Positions 38,945 through 51,587 are shown, numbered from the stretch's first letter. The stretch is DNA of 64,000 bases from Apiospora phragmitis (GCA_038363925.1 JAQQWL010000006.1:1716501-1780500); one strand, 5' to 3'. Notes: generated by a model not told the origin, from the letters alone. Made by a program: numbers and translations.

Positions 38945-41900
38945 CTATCCTCCTTTTTTGAACCGTTTTATTTTTAAAGTATTAATTTTATAAGTACCCT
39001 AGTTACCTGCGTTATTAGGTTATAATAGGTTTCTTTTTTTTTTTTTTATTATTATAATATCTACTTATTATAATTAGTCGTATCGAAAAATCTCGGTTTA
39101 AAAAAACTATTACGCGTTTAGCTTTTACCGTTAATATAGAATTTACGGGTAACCTAATTAGTATACTTTATATTTATTATTTTCGTTAAAACCTAGCTTA
39201 TTATATAAACGAGAAGTCGTTTCGTTACTTAAAATATATTCGGGTTAGTTATTTTTATAACGGCACCTTTATTACGTCGGCCTTAACGAAGCTAGCCGTT
39301 TAATAAAAAAAGTTAGAGGCGGAAAAGTCGGATATAAAAAAGGCTTTATTTCTTTTATAAACGTAGCTATTTACCGCTTTAAATTATTTAGCCTGCTTTT
39401 ATTATATAAAGAAGGTTGTAATAAAAAAGTGTTCGGAGGCGTTTTGTTAAAGAATATAAGAGTTAAATCAAAAAGATAGTATTTCCTCCTCGATTACCGA
39501 TTAAGAGAACTTCGTTTTTAATAATTTATATTCTTTAAATATTTTTAAAGATATTAATTGGTCGTTTTTTAATTTAATAAGTTTCCTCGAACCTAGGCCG
39601 TTAGTCCCCGTAAGGAAAGCTCCTTTTTAAACTTTTAAAGTTTCTCCGCGGCGTTCGTTAAATATTTCTTAAGCTTTTAGGTATTATTTTTTAATAACTA
39701 ATCTTCTTACCGGACGAGGTATCAAAAACTTCGTCCTTTCTTCTTTTTACTAATAATCTTATCGATTTCGTACTCGTATTAATTTATTTCAACTTCTAGT
39801 TATATATTAATTAAGGTTTCTTCGGCCGTTAATTCGAATAATAAAATATAAAATATAAGGTATATCTATATTATTTTAAGTAGTAATAATCGGTAATTAG
39901 TTTTTAAAATAGTTTTTACAATTTTAAATAGTTTTATCTTTTTAAAATCTAATTTATCGCTTAGTCGTTTTATTTTAATATTTCGTTATAAGAGGTAGAC
40001 TTTTTTTCCTTTTTTAAAGGTTAATTTTTTTAACCTTATTTAATCGGCGTATCCTTTTATTCGCTATTAAAAAAAGGTAAGGTTTTATTATAATATAATT
40101 TAAAGTTTTTTTAATTTTTTAATTTATATAATCGCGATTAGTACTAGCTTTTTTTTAAAGGTTCTTTAATAATTTCCGGGTTATAACCGTAGTTCGTTCG
40201 GAATAATAAAATACGCGTAGCTTTATTATTTACGTTATTATAAACGAATTAAGCTATAAATAATAGTTATACTTAATTATTTTATTCGTAATTAATATAA
40301 TAACGTAGGTATTATTTTAAGGTTTAGTTTATTCGTTTAATTTATCCGTCCGTTTAGAAGTAATAAGCCGTAAATAGTTTATATTTAATTCTAAATTATA
40401 TTATAAGCGACTTTTAAAATTTAGCGGTAAATAATTTATCTTTATTAAAAATAATCGTTTCGGGCAGTCCGTACTAATTAACGATTATTTGAAAGAATAT
40501 ATACGCTAAATTATTAATATCGCTAAATTCTTTATATAGTAAGAAATAGGTATACTTTATAAATTTATTTATAATTATTAAAATATTATCGTAATCGATC
40601 TTAATTAAAAGTTTTTTTAATAAAGGTAATTTAATAACGAAATTAAGTATAATAGTTTTTTATATTTTATTTAATAATAGGATTAATTATAATTCTTTAT
40701 ATAATTAATATTAAATAGTTTTAACATTATTATAAAAGTTATATTTATTAATTACCTTAATTATGATTAGTTTAAAGTTTTTATAATTAAACTGTTTAAT
40801 AATTTATTTCTAGGTTTTAAATATTCCTTAATATTTATATATAAAGTGCTCGTAGAATTCTTAAATAAAGTTTTCGCGGTACCGCTTAAGGATATAGATC
40901 TTGTCTTAGTAAAAAGTAAGACCGTCGCGGTTTTCGAGGCGATCTTTAAAATAGCTCGCGGGGTTAAAGGTTTAATTAAATTATTAAAACTTAATAACTT
41001 AATTATTATTATATTAGATATAGTTTATAACGTTTAATTATTTTAATAATATAAGGTTACTATTTTAATTATAAATAAGAATAGTTCGCGTCTTAAGCGA
41101 AACTTCTTCTTAATAGTTTAGTCGTCGGCTTAATATATCGGCGCGACCGTTCTTGTTATTTTTTTAATAAATATCAATAAAATTAAATTTTAATAAAAAT
41201 TTAAACTATTATATTTATTATTTATTTAATTTTTTAATAATAATAAATATTATAAAGTTTTTATAATTAATATAAATTTTAATTAGTTTTATTATTTCGT
41301 TAAAATAATATTTTTATTCCTTATAAGTTTTAATAATAGTTATTAATTCTTTATTATAAATTTAATAATTAAGTTCTAATCCGTTAACGTTTTTTAAAAA
41401 AAATATAACCGGGTATAATTTTCCGTTATTATTTTATTAATTAAGTTATCCTCCGATCGCATAGTTCGATACGTCGGTTTCGATTTTAAAAGGTTTGAAT
41501 AAATATGTTACGCGGAGTATTAATTCGTTAAGGATTCGTTCCTTAATATCGTAAAAGGCTTTATTTTTTTTTCCGTTTATTAAAATAATTTATCTTTTTT
41601 TACTAAGTTCGTTAAAGGTGTCGTTATTTTATTAAATTTAAGGATAAAAATTTAGTAATAATTAATTAATTTTAAAAAAAATTAAATTTTTATAACGCTT
41701 ATAGGCGTAGGCTATTCTTTAATTATTAAAATTTTCGAAAGTTTTATCTAGATTTCGTTTAAGAATATTACGTATTTTATAAAAGTAACGGATTATTAAT
41801 AAAATTCGCTTTTCTTTAAATTAATTAATAAATTAACATCTTATAGCTTTTAAAGTATTAATTTTACGTACTCTCGGTATTATTCGTTATTTTCGGAATA

Positions 41901-44900
41901 AATAAAGATATCGTTAAAGTATATTATAATAAACTTATTAAGATATTTTATAAAATATAATTAATTATAAATTAAAAATTAATTAATAAATTAATTAAAT
42001 TAAACGGTATAGCTTAATATTCGAAATAACCGTATTTAGTTCGGAACGCGGTTTTCTATTTTTTTCTTTTTTTAATTTAAATTAGGTTATATATATTAAA
42101 GAGGTCGAGTATCGTAAAAATTTTAATATATAGCAGCTTATTTTATAAATCGCCGATAAAAAAAAAGGGTACCGGTTTTTAATAATAATTTCGTTAAGTT
42201 TCTAATAATTGATATATATACGCTATTTAAGTTTCCCGTCCTTACTTTTTTTTAAAACGAAGAGGATAGGGAAGCTTGTTGGTAATATAAATAGTTAAAT
42301 AACTCCTTTTTCGAGATTCTCCGTAATATATTTTTTTAAAGCTTGCTCGTATTTTTAATTAAATTTATATATAAATATAAATAAAGGTTCTTTCCTATTT
42401 TTAAAAAGTATTTTATAATTTTATTATATATAAAACGGTAAGCTTATTTTTAATTTTTTATTAAAAAAAGCTTCGAATTATTAATACTTTTTTAATATAA
42501 TTGTTATAACGTTCGGCTTAAACTCTTTAATAATAATATATATTTTAAAAACTTTAAGTTTATTAAAAGGTTACTTTTTAAACCGTTATTTATTAATTAA
42601 ACCTTTTTTTAATATATTTTATTAAAATTAGCTTATTTTTTAATTAATTTTAAAATTATTTACTCGTAATTAAAATATTTTTAAAATTATATTATATTTT
42701 ATAATATTCGTAATATTATACGTAATTTATTTATAACGTTCTTTAATATTAATCGAAAGGTTGGTAATTTTTTTTCGTATTTTTTTATTATTATAAATTA
42801 TAAATCCTTTATTAATAGTTTTAAATCGGTATAGGGCGTTTTTCTCTTATTATTCGAGTTTAAAGTAATTAATGATTTATAATAAAATATAGTTTCTTTA
42901 CGTTTCGCTATCGAGTAGCGCTTTAATATAAACTCTTTTTACGTTCATTATTAATACGATATATTTATAGATAGCTTAATTATCTGTTATTTAGTATAGG
43001 GACCTGTTTTAGTCCGCTTATTATCATCTTTTTATAATAAGCGGCGTTTATTTCCCGGACGCTACTTTTGTAGGTAAGTAATAATTTCTTACGATCGATC
43101 CTCGTGTCGTCGCTATCGTTCTCTCCGTTCTTTATAAGGCGTTTCTTAGTATATTAGTAAGGGTGTTTTTATGCTCCTCTTCGTGCGAAATGCTATCCTT
43201 AATACTTAAAATTCAGGTTTTTCGAGTAATTCGAAAATTTATTAAGTTCGCGGTAATTTATAAACGTTTTATAAGTTTTTTAATATATTAAAAAAGTTTT
43301 TTTATTAAGTATATATTTATATGTTTTAAAAATATTAAGCGCTTTTTTTTAAACGTTTATAAGCTTATAATTTTTTTTAAGCGTATTTAAAGTATTAGTT
43401 TTTAAAATACTACTTTTAATTTTGTTTTCTTAAATAATATTATTATAGCTATTATAAATTTTTTTATATTAATAAATACGCGCGTTATCCATTAGGGATT
43501 AATATTCGGATTTTTTTAATAATATAGTCCGGGTATAATTACGTAATAAATCGTTTACCGATCTTTTAAAAAAACTATTCGTACTTAAGTTTTTCCGCGA
43601 AATATTTTATATAAGCGTTATATACGTATAAAATTTATAAAAACGTAAAGTATTTTTCGTATATAAAAGAAATTCGTAAGTCGTTCTTTACGGTGTAATT
43701 ATTATAGATTTTTTAATTAAACCCGGTTATAATAAGTACTTAGCGTAGGTGTTTAGAGTCGGGGTAAGGAATATTAAGGATAGCTAATTATCCGTTGGTT
43801 TTTAAGTTTTTAAACTTAGCGATTTCGTATATTAATTCGCTTATAAATATATTTATTAAATATTTATAATTTAAAAGTTATTTTAATTAGTTCGTAATAT
43901 CGTTTATTAAATCGTTATCTTTATTATAAAAGGGGGGTTATTCCTTTCGTATTATTACGATATTTCGGTTATAACCTTTTTTATTTATTAAATAAGAGGT
44001 ATATTTATTATTATAATAAATTATTTAAAATAAACTACTGTATTTAATAATAACGTTATTATTTTTAATAATTATTATAAAAATGTTTTTTATTTTAATA
44101 ATATTAATATATCGTTTTTTAAAACTCGTTAAAAATCTTTCTTTAATATTTAATATTTTTGAGCGTAATATTTTAATTTTTAATAATTATAATAAATACC
44201 GCGTAATTTTTTATTTTATTTATTATATTTAATAACGTCGAAATTTATAAACTTATTATAATAATTATATATTATAATATTTTTAGGCGGTATATAATTA
44301 TATTATTATAATCGCTTTATATTAATTTAGGTTTAATTAGTTTATTGCTAGGGTCCGCTTTAGTTTTCGCGGCGTTGCTTATATATATGGGTATTAATTT
44401 TAATAATAAATTTTATATATAAAAAAAAGTTATTAAAGGCGTTAAGCCGGCTAAGTTCGTTTTTAATATTATCTTTTAATTCTTAATAATATATTATAAT
44501 TTTCGTAATTTCGGTATAATTTAATTAAGTTATAATACGCCGGAACTCGGCCGTATAAAAAGCGGTTAATCTTTTTTATTTAAAGGTTTTAAATTCCCTT
44601 TCCGCTTGTCGCTTTTTGTCGGGGTTTTAAAAAAATGATTTAAAGGCTTGTTTAAAGCCGTCGTAATTTTTAAAAATACGTTATACCTTTATGCGGTATA
44701 ACTTAACTTATTAATCGTTTTTTACGAATTCGTTTAAATAAGGTTTAAACTAAGCGAGTACTTTATTTTTAAAAAATAAAGCGGCGTGGATAACTTATTA
44801 AGTAACGTTTTAGAATATCTTTTCATAAAATCGTTAATAAGTTTTAATTTAAATAAAAAAACCTCAGAAGTTTTTATTTATCCCGTTAAAAAGAGTTAAC

Positions 44901-45314
44901 GTATTAATTTTTATACCCTTTTTTAATATAATACGGGTTTAAATAATATTAATCGCTATACGAAGAAGATATACCTTTTCGTATAACTTATTAATATTAT
45001 AAAATATTTATTCTAAATTACCCTTAACTAGGAGCTCGTTACGCTTTTTTTCGAGTTTAACGTAATAATATTAATAATTAACGCTCTTTTATTCGAATTT
45101 TTTAATTCGCTTAACTAATACTTATCGAGTAGGTTCGTCGTCGCTATCGTTATTATTAACGTCTATAACAGGGTCCTATTAAGAGGTGCTAAGGGTGGCG
45201 ATAAGAGTTTTTCCTTATCGGACGGTATTATTAAGGTTAAATATAAATATAATTCTTATAATATTATTATGTAAAGGTTTAAGTAATAATTTATAAGAAT
45301 AAAAATAATTAAAA

Positions 45315-45990
45315 TATAATAAATATTATTTAAATTTTAAAAAAAACTTAATAAAACGTATTAAAGTTTATATTAATAATATAAAAAAGTATTTAAATAT
45401 ATAATAAAAGTTGTTTTTATTAATATAATAAATAATAATTTATAAAAATAAAAATAATTAAAATATATAAGCTTAAAAGTATTTATAATAGTTTTATTAA
45501 AATTACTTATTTTATTAATAAATTAAAATTAATATTTAAATTAATTATTAAAATAAAAAATATTTATATAAAATATATAAAAAATATCCGTCGTTATATA
45601 TCTAATCTCCGTCCTTATTAATCCGTTAGATCGTCCGCTAGCTTATAATAATCCCGTTATTAATTTATAATAATCTATCTCTTAGATCACGGTAATCTAT
45701 TTTAATAGCTTATTTAGGGGCGTCGTGATCTCGTCGCTCCTAGCTTATTTATTAAAGCGGTAATCCTCGGTACTTAATTCTTTCCTAGTTATTTTCCCGG
45801 GTCGGGTCTATTTTTTCGCTATTTAAGATATCTTCGTAATCGTATTTACGCGCTTTTATAATATAAGCGAGTTTATATTAATATAATTAGTAGTATAATC
45901 GGTAGTTATAATATCGTAGCCTAGTCGAGGCATAGTAGTTCCGTTCCGGCGAGTAGGGTCTTGGCCGTATGGTTAGGTCGGGTTGTAATA
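45315..45990 (-). repeat. G4 LTR (5' LTR in coding sense)
   Basis: 676-bp partner of 38269-38944, starting TATAATAAAT and ending GGGTTGTAATA directly before the AATAA duplicate. Confidence 0.9.
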
Positions 45991-46989
45991 AATAAATTAA
46001 TATAACTTTTTATACGTTTAAAGTTAAATCTTTTTAGAACGCTTAAAGCGTTAGAATTATATTACTCTTTTTCTAAAGTTATAGCATTTTCGGACATAAA
46101 AGAATATAAAAAAAGGTTAAGGCTATAAGGAAATTTATAAAAGTGGGATATTCGCTTGTGTAGGACATTCGCTTATGGGATACGTTATTCCTTAAGAATT
46201 AAAAACTTTAAATAACTCGATTAAAGCTTAATCTTAAACCGAATACGTTTAAAACCGTATCGTATAGTATTAAAATAACTTTTTAATATTTATTTTAATT
46301 AGTTTTAATTAAATCGTAAAAGTTATAACGTATATTATATACCGAGTTACTCTTTTAAAAAGTAAGAACGCGACATTTTAAAAAATAAATAAGATACTTA
46401 GCCGGCGCCGCCGTATAAAAAAACGGCTATAAAATAAAGGATTGTTTCGTATATAAGTTAAAAAAGACTTATAGTTTTAAAAAGATATTAATAAATAATT
46501 ATAAAACGAATCGCGTCGGAGGAGTAATTATACGAGAACGTTTAAAACACGTTTATAACGCTATAAAATCTACGGAGAGCCCGGGTATAATATGCGTACT
46601 TATTAGAATAATATAGAAGTATTTAAAGATAAAAATTCCGATTAATTTTAATATATTAAATACGTTATAATAAAATTAACTTATATTTTATTAAAAAGGG
46701 TGTAAAATAATGAGATATTCGCTTATATAAGATATACGCTTATGAGATACGTTAGTTTTAAAGCTAAAATCGTTAAAAGAAGTAATAAAATCGTAATAAT
46801 AAGCGGTAAAACTCTTTAATTTAAACCGTAGTTTTTTAATTCGATTTAACACTATAATAAATATATATTATAATAAAAATAAGAAAAAAGGAGAACTTAT
46901 TAAAAAATTCCCCGACGAAGACGATAAGGCTTAATATTTATAACGACTAATTACTTTAAAAATAAAGTAAATAAAAAAAGGGAGGATAA

Positions 46990-47628
46990 TATTATAACTT
47001 AACTTAACTATACGGCTAGACCTATACTCGACACGGCGATACTATATCTCGAGGCGCTTATAAAAAATAGCACTAAGACTTACCTCATCGATTAATATTA
47101 ATAAACCTACTTATAATAATAAATATTATACCGCTATAATACCACGATAATTAATATTATAAAGATAACACGATATAATTATCTAGCTTTAAATAAATAA
47201 AAGTGGATAAAATTATAAAGATAACTAAGAACGAGTTACGTAACGAATAAGGATCGACGTAGCTTAGTAATACTTAATTAAGTAATATTAAGTATAATTA
47301 ATTAAAATTAAGCAATAAAAAAATTAATAAAGGAAAGATTAAATACATAATAATAAATATTTTTTATATATTTTATATAAACGCTTTTTATTTTAATAAT
47401 TAATTAAAATATTAATCTTAATTTAATATTAAAGTAAATAGTTTTAATAAAACTATTATAAATCTTTTTAAGTTTACGCACCTCTATTACCTTATTCCTA
47501 CGGCTATTACATATTATATCGATAGAAGCTGACTTTTATCGCACGTTTAAATACTTTTTCGTATTATTAATATAAACCTTAGTACGTCTTACTAGGTTTC
47601 TTTTAAAACCTAGATAACGTTCGTTATA
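46990..47628 (+). repeat. G2 3' LTR
   Basis: 639-bp partner of 18340-19002 (about 24 bp shorter), preceded by the polypurine tract AAAAAAAGGGAGGATAA and followed by the TTAAT target duplicate. Confidence 0.83.
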
Positions 47629-48002
47629 TTAATTAACGCCGACGTGTCTCGCGTCGCGTTAGAGGAATAATTAGTTCGCTATATTTTTAATACTACTTAT
47701 TTAAAGAAAAAACGATCGCGAATTTAGTTCGATTATATACCGAACTATTATATTTTATTTAAAAATAATAAGCTTTTATATTAATAATTATATATTTTAT
47801 TATAAAATACCGCCGCGATATTAAAGACGTAAAGTTATATAAAAGATATTATAAACTTATATTATAAATTAAAGACTTAATTTAAAATAATTTTAAAGCG
47901 CTTAAAACGTTAATTATATATCGCTTTCTTTTTAATCACTAACTATAATAAAATAGTAAAAAAGAGATAAAATAAACTTAATTATTAAAAATTATAAAAA
48001 AA

Positions 48003-48022
48003 TAACTAATTAAACTATAGGG
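48003..48022 (-). repeat. P0 right terminal inverted repeat
   Basis: Reverse complement reads CCCTATAGTTTAATTAGTTA. It differs from the left copy at three bases, all transitions expected from RIP, and is followed by TA. Confidence 0.8.
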
Positions 48023-48024
48023 TA

Positions 48025-49960
48025 TATTAAGCTCTTTAACTTTAACTCTAGTAATAACAGCAGTTATAGTATATAATTAATTAATTATTATTCACTATAC
48101 CTAGCTAGCTAGCGCTATTAACGATATATACTTAGCTTAAAATGTGTCTTGTAATAGAGGCCATTCGTTAATAGTGGGATCAGGAATGTTCGAGATGGTC
48201 CAAGAAAGTATTCCCAAATGGACCTTTTAGTCCGTAGAATCCAAGCTGGAGCTCAGGGGGTGTTGACTGGAGTACTCCGTATGGGGCTCTTCTTTATGGA
48301 CTGTGGAGCAGGGCTGGAGCGACGTCAAGCTTGGGCTGATTGGGCTGGGGTTCTAGATCGGCGATGACGCTGGCGACACGGTACAATGATGCTGGTGTTC
48401 CTACGTGCGCATCCCACTCTCTATTCCTGCGTTCTCATTAACAACTTACATGCAATAAATCATCTCGGATCACTCTGCCCTAAAGCAGGTACCTGATGTG
48501 CCGATGATGCTGGAATGCTGCGACACATATCCAGCATACAGGTAGACTTCGACCCCGCCAAAGTCTTGGCTGGGGAGTATAGGAGCGAAGCTCCGGAACA
48601 AGCGGGTAACCTATATGGTTGTGTGTAGCCAACCACATGTAGATGCATTTGATCGTATCTTGATTTCAGATGGTGTGAAACAACGGAAGAATTGGACGGG
48701 GCTGGCCACGATCAGAGCCAGGATTCGGCCATGACAAGAACGTGATAGACACATGGGAGTGGCCGAGAATTTATCGCGTCCATTCATCCTTAATCGTGCT
48801 GTGGTGGGATGGATGCCATAGGGGCACATGTGCAGCACCGCATGTGTGTGTTCACTACATGTACCTATCACCAAATAAAGCCGCTCTAGGAAGGCATTCA
48901 ATCGGCGGCATGACTTGGTTATAATAATAGAATATCACCCATCTACCTCATCCTGAAGTACTAGCCACGAGGGGCGTTGCACAGCTGGATCCCTAGCTCC
49001 GAGATTCCCTGATGGTCTAGGTTAGGTAGTTTACCGTCCTACCAACTGACCCCTGTCGGTTCCGATACAAAAAAATCTTTAATCGGATGGAATTCCTCGC
49101 AACCATTACGTCGTTTTGGCGGGACAGAGCTCCCCTCCTCCCCATCCAGCACGCCAGCACGCCAGCCATTCTCGCTCTGACGGCGAAGCCTCCCTTTGCT
49201 GCCAGGATAATCTTGGAAGCAGGCGCCGACATACGTGCTCTTCTTGTCTTGTACCTGAAGAGTTGAGAGCCAGAGAAGACGGCTAGTAGTAGTAGGTTAA
49301 GTAGGCAACCAATGATTGATGTACATGCAGTCACAGAGCAGGCGCATGAGTACCTGTAGGCTAGAAGTAGGTAGGTTCTATTTGCATCTATTAATTGGGG
49401 ACGACGGAAGCTATCTGCAACTCAACCCGCTACTAAGGACTTACCTAGAAATAATATATCCCGGTTTCCTCCCCCCTGCTCCTGCCTGCCCTTTGTTTTT
49501 GCATATTTATATTCCTATTCACCCTGTTCCTGCGAACATATCCAAGCAAGTCGGAATTGCTACAAGTAGAAACAACACACTTCTGTTGCTGCTGAACTGT
49601 TCATCTCACATTAGGGGCAAACCTTTTTTTGTCTGCTTTCACGACATCGCATCGTCACCGTTGCTACCCCGCCACCGGAGTCGACAGTCAACAACCCGAC
49701 ACAACCCACCCAACCACGAACCGAAATCGTTCCACCCTGAATACTTTCCGACCTACGCAATCTACATAACATTTGAGGCCTTCTCTTGTATTCATATCGT
49801 CTCGAAAAACCACAAATCGCAATCTTCTAAGCTACAGCTGGCATTCTCCTGACGGTCTTGCAACAACAATTGAAGCTGCTACAGCCCGGCGCATTTCGTC
49901 ACTGCCCCACCAACCAACCAACCAACCACACATACTCCTACAACACACAATCTACTCGAC
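48025..49960. other. Intergenic: right edge of AT-rich block and TPS1 upstream region
   Basis: Base composition returns to normal from about 48130. I recognise no gene between there and the TPS1 start. Short open frames on both strands look random. The last 400 bases are CA/CT-rich, as expected for a fungal 5' leader, and contain an AGGGG stress-response-type element (49613-49617), which is short enough to be chance. Confidence 0.55.
49909..49927 (+). repeat. CCAA tandem repeat in TPS1 leader
   Basis: About five CCAA units some 35 bases before the TPS1 start codon, probably within the 5' untranslated region. Confidence 0.7.
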
Positions 49961-51587
49961 ATGCCGAGCTCAGAACAGTCCGGCCCTTCGTCCGGCCGGC
50001 TTCTGCTGGTCTCCAATCGTCTCCCCATCACCATCAAGCCCAAAGATGATGGCCAATACGACTTCTCCATGTCCTCGGGAGGCCTTGTCACCGGTCTCAG
50101 CGGTCTCAGCAAAACCACCAGCTTCCAGTGGTACGGCTGGCCGGGTCTCGAGGTCCCCGAGGGCGATATCGAGAAGGTCACGGAACAGTTGAAGGAGCAA
50201 TACAGTGCCCATCCCGTCTTCATCGACGATGATTTGGCCGACAGGCATTACAATGGCTTTGCTAGTGCGTTCACACACTGCCCCCTCCATCTTCAAGAAC
50301 GCCTTCGCTGACATACCCCCCCCCAAAATAGATTCGATCCTGTGGCCACTCTTCCACTACCACCCCGGTGAGATCACGTTCGACGAGAGCGCATGGGCGG
50401 CTTACAAGGAGGTGAACCTGCTTTTCGCCAAGAAGATCATCGAGGACGTCAAGGATGGCGACCAGATCTGGGTCCACGACTACCATCTCATGCTGCTTCC
50501 CGAGCTGCTGCGCAAGGAACTGGGTAACACGCGGAAAAACATTAAGATTGGCTTCTTCCTCCACACCCCCTTCCCCAGCAGCGAGATCTACCGCATCCTC
50601 CCCGTGCGCGAGGCCCTGCTGCGCGGCGTCCTGCAGTGCGACCTTGTCGGCTTCCACACATACGACTACGCCAGGCATTTCCTGAGCTCGTGCTCCCGCA
50701 TACTGGAGACACCCACCACCCCCAACGGCGTCGAGTACCAGGGCAAGTTCGTCACCGTCGGCGCCTTCCCCATCGGCATCGACCCGGACAAGTTCGTCGA
50801 GGGGCTCAAGAAGCCCAGCGTGCAGGACCGCATCGCCGTCCTGTCGCGCAAGTTCGAGGGTGTCAAGCTGATTGTCGGTGTCGACCGTCTGGACTACATC
50901 AAGGGAGTCCCACAAAAGCTGCATGCCCTCGAGGTCTTCCTGACGGAACACCCCGAGTGGATCGGCAAGATCGTGCTGGTGCAAGTCGCCGTCCCCTCCC
51001 GACAGGACGTCGAGGAGTACCAGAACCTGCGGGCCGTGGTCAACGAGCTGGTGGGGCGCATCAACGGCAAGTTCGGCACCATCGAGTTCATGCCCATCCA
51101 CTTCCTGCACCAGAGCGTCAACTTCGAGGAGCTGTGCGCCCTCTACGCCGTGTCCGATGTGTGCCTGGTGTCGTCGACCCGCGACGGCATGAACCTGGTG
51201 TCCTACGAGTACATCGCGACGCAGCAGAAGCGCCACGGCGTCATGATTCTGTCCGAGTTTACAGGAGCGGCGCAATCATTGAACGGCTCGCTCATCGTCA
51301 ACCCCTGGAACACGGAGGAGCTGGCCAACGCCATCCACGACGCCGTGACCATGTCGCCCGAGATGCGCGAGGCCAACTTCCGCAAGCTCGAGCGCTACGT
51401 CTTCAAGTACACGAGCGCCTGGTGGGGCCAGAGCTTCGTCCAGGAACTCACCAAGGTCAGCGCCGACCGGGGCGAGAAGCAGCAGTCACTGCCCGTCATG
51501 CAGAAGCTCGGCGACAAGGTCGCCGGGGCGGCCGAGTCTGTAAAGACCGCGGCCAGCCAGCTCGGCGAGGAGGCGTCCGCCAAGTAG
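49961..51587 (+). CDS. tps1: Alpha,alpha-trehalose-phosphate synthase (UDP-forming), TPS1
   Basis: GT20 glycosyltransferase joining UDP-glucose and glucose-6-phosphate to trehalose-6-phosphate in the cytosol. This is the first step of trehalose synthesis and a regulator of glycolytic influx and stress tolerance in fungi. Exons 49961-50264 and 50332-51587, with a 67-bp intron (CTGAC branch site near 50308), give 519 residues, the usual length for fungal Tps1. Motifs: SNRLPIT at the N terminus, GWPG, HDYHLMLLPELLR (about 150), FFLHTPFPSSEIYR, VGVDRLDYIKG (about 283), RDGMNLVSYEYI (about 386), LSEFTGAAQSL and NPWNTEELA. The protein ends in an Ala/Lys-rich tail. The start is the first ATG giving the conserved N terminus. 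There is no trehalose-phosphatase domain, so it is Tps1 and not Tps2. Confidence 0.97.

Larger units (their letters stand above)
38269..45990 (-). mobile_element. G4: chromovirus-type Gypsy LTR retrotransposon, RIP-degraded, inserted in P2
   Basis: Complete 7722-bp element at the innermost level, flanked by perfect 5-bp duplications AATAA (38264-38268 and 45991-45995). The coding strand is minus: the polypurine tract complement TATCCTCCTTTTTT lies after the LTR at about 38945, with chromodomain (39.7-39.8 kb), integrase (40.0-41.1 kb), reverse transcriptase (about 42.0-42.3 kb) and gag (44.4-45.2 kb) following in reverse order. Its LTRs share the GATC-ACGG repeat motif with G3 rather than with G1/G2. 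All frames are broken. Confidence 0.92.
36598..46185 (-). mobile_element. P2: pogo/Fot1 DNA transposon relic inserted in P1, split by G4
   Basis: Own sequence is 36598-38268 and 45996-46185, about 1.86 kb, in the opposite orientation to P1 and homologous along its length. Ends are ACGTATCTCATAAGCGAATA (36598) and its inverse at 46166-46185, flanked by TA (36596-36597, 46186-46187). The transposase motif on the minus strand near 37860-37890 reads YNFNKTGFF (Asp and Glu lost by G-to-A changes). It sits head-on in P1 near the P1 transposase end. It is inactive. Confidence 0.87.
35308..46752 (+). mobile_element. P1: pogo/Fot1 DNA transposon relic inserted in G2, split by P2
   Basis: Own sequence is 35308-36597 and 46188-46752, about 1.86 kb. 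Terminal inverted repeats of about 34 bp begin ACGTATC and contain ATAAGCG twice (35308-35341 and complement of 46719-46752), with TA target duplications at 35306-35307 and 46753-46754. On the plus strand at 35884-35913 the transposase signature reads YNFDETGFFI, the canonical pogo/Fot1 DDE motif with the Asp still intact. The rest of the frame is broken by stops. It inserted into the 3' noncoding part of G2. Confidence 0.87.
18340..47628 (+). mobile_element. G2: chromovirus-type Gypsy retrotransposon, inserted in P0, itself split twice
   Basis: Plus-strand element whose own sequence is 18340-20206 (5' LTR and gag), 33169-35307 (RNase H end, integrase, chromodomain, 3' region) and 46753-47628 (3' region, polypurine tract and 3' LTR). 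The target duplication is CTAAT (18335-18339) against TTAAT (47629-47633), one C-to-T transition apart as RIP would give. The first interruption (H1) coincides with loss of roughly 2.7 kb of protease and reverse transcriptase compared with G3. The second (P1) is a clean TA insertion. The integrase core near 34020-34190 and the chromodomain near 34720-34800 align with G3. No intact frame remains. Confidence 0.85.
9301..48022 (-). mobile_element. P0: pogo/Fot1-type DNA transposon relic, split by nested insertions
   Basis: This is the outermost element of the AT-rich block. Its own sequence is 9301-10224, 17822-18339 and 47634-48022 (about 1.83 kb), and everything between is younger insertions. 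Ends are 20-bp terminal inverted repeats (CCCTACGGTTTAATTAATTA at the left; 17/20 identical as the reverse complement at 48003-48022), flanked by TA on both sides (9299-9300, 48023-48024), as for Tc1/mariner-pogo elements. On the minus strand near 18145-18175 the transposase motif YNFNETGFFI is readable, a RIP-altered form of the pogo/Fot1 signature NxDETGF. Internal continuity across the G1 and G2 breaks was checked by eye against the second copy P2 (36598-38268). The transposase frame is destroyed. Confidence 0.85.

Noticed and set aside
9301..48022. AT-rich block as mitochondrial or centromeric DNA
   Set aside because: It resolves fully into RIP-degraded nuclear transposons with target duplications. 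No mitochondrial genes or satellite arrays were seen.
49008..49062. tRNA-like D-arm on the minus strand (GTCAGTTGGTAGGAC)
   Set aside because: No acceptable anticodon stem, T-arm or acceptor pairing could be built around it. At best it is a chance match or a tRNA scrap.
50271..51275. 334-codon open frame antisense to TPS1
   Set aside because: It mirrors a conserved GC-rich coding sequence with strong codon bias. Its translation has no recognisable domain, and TPS1 is certain.
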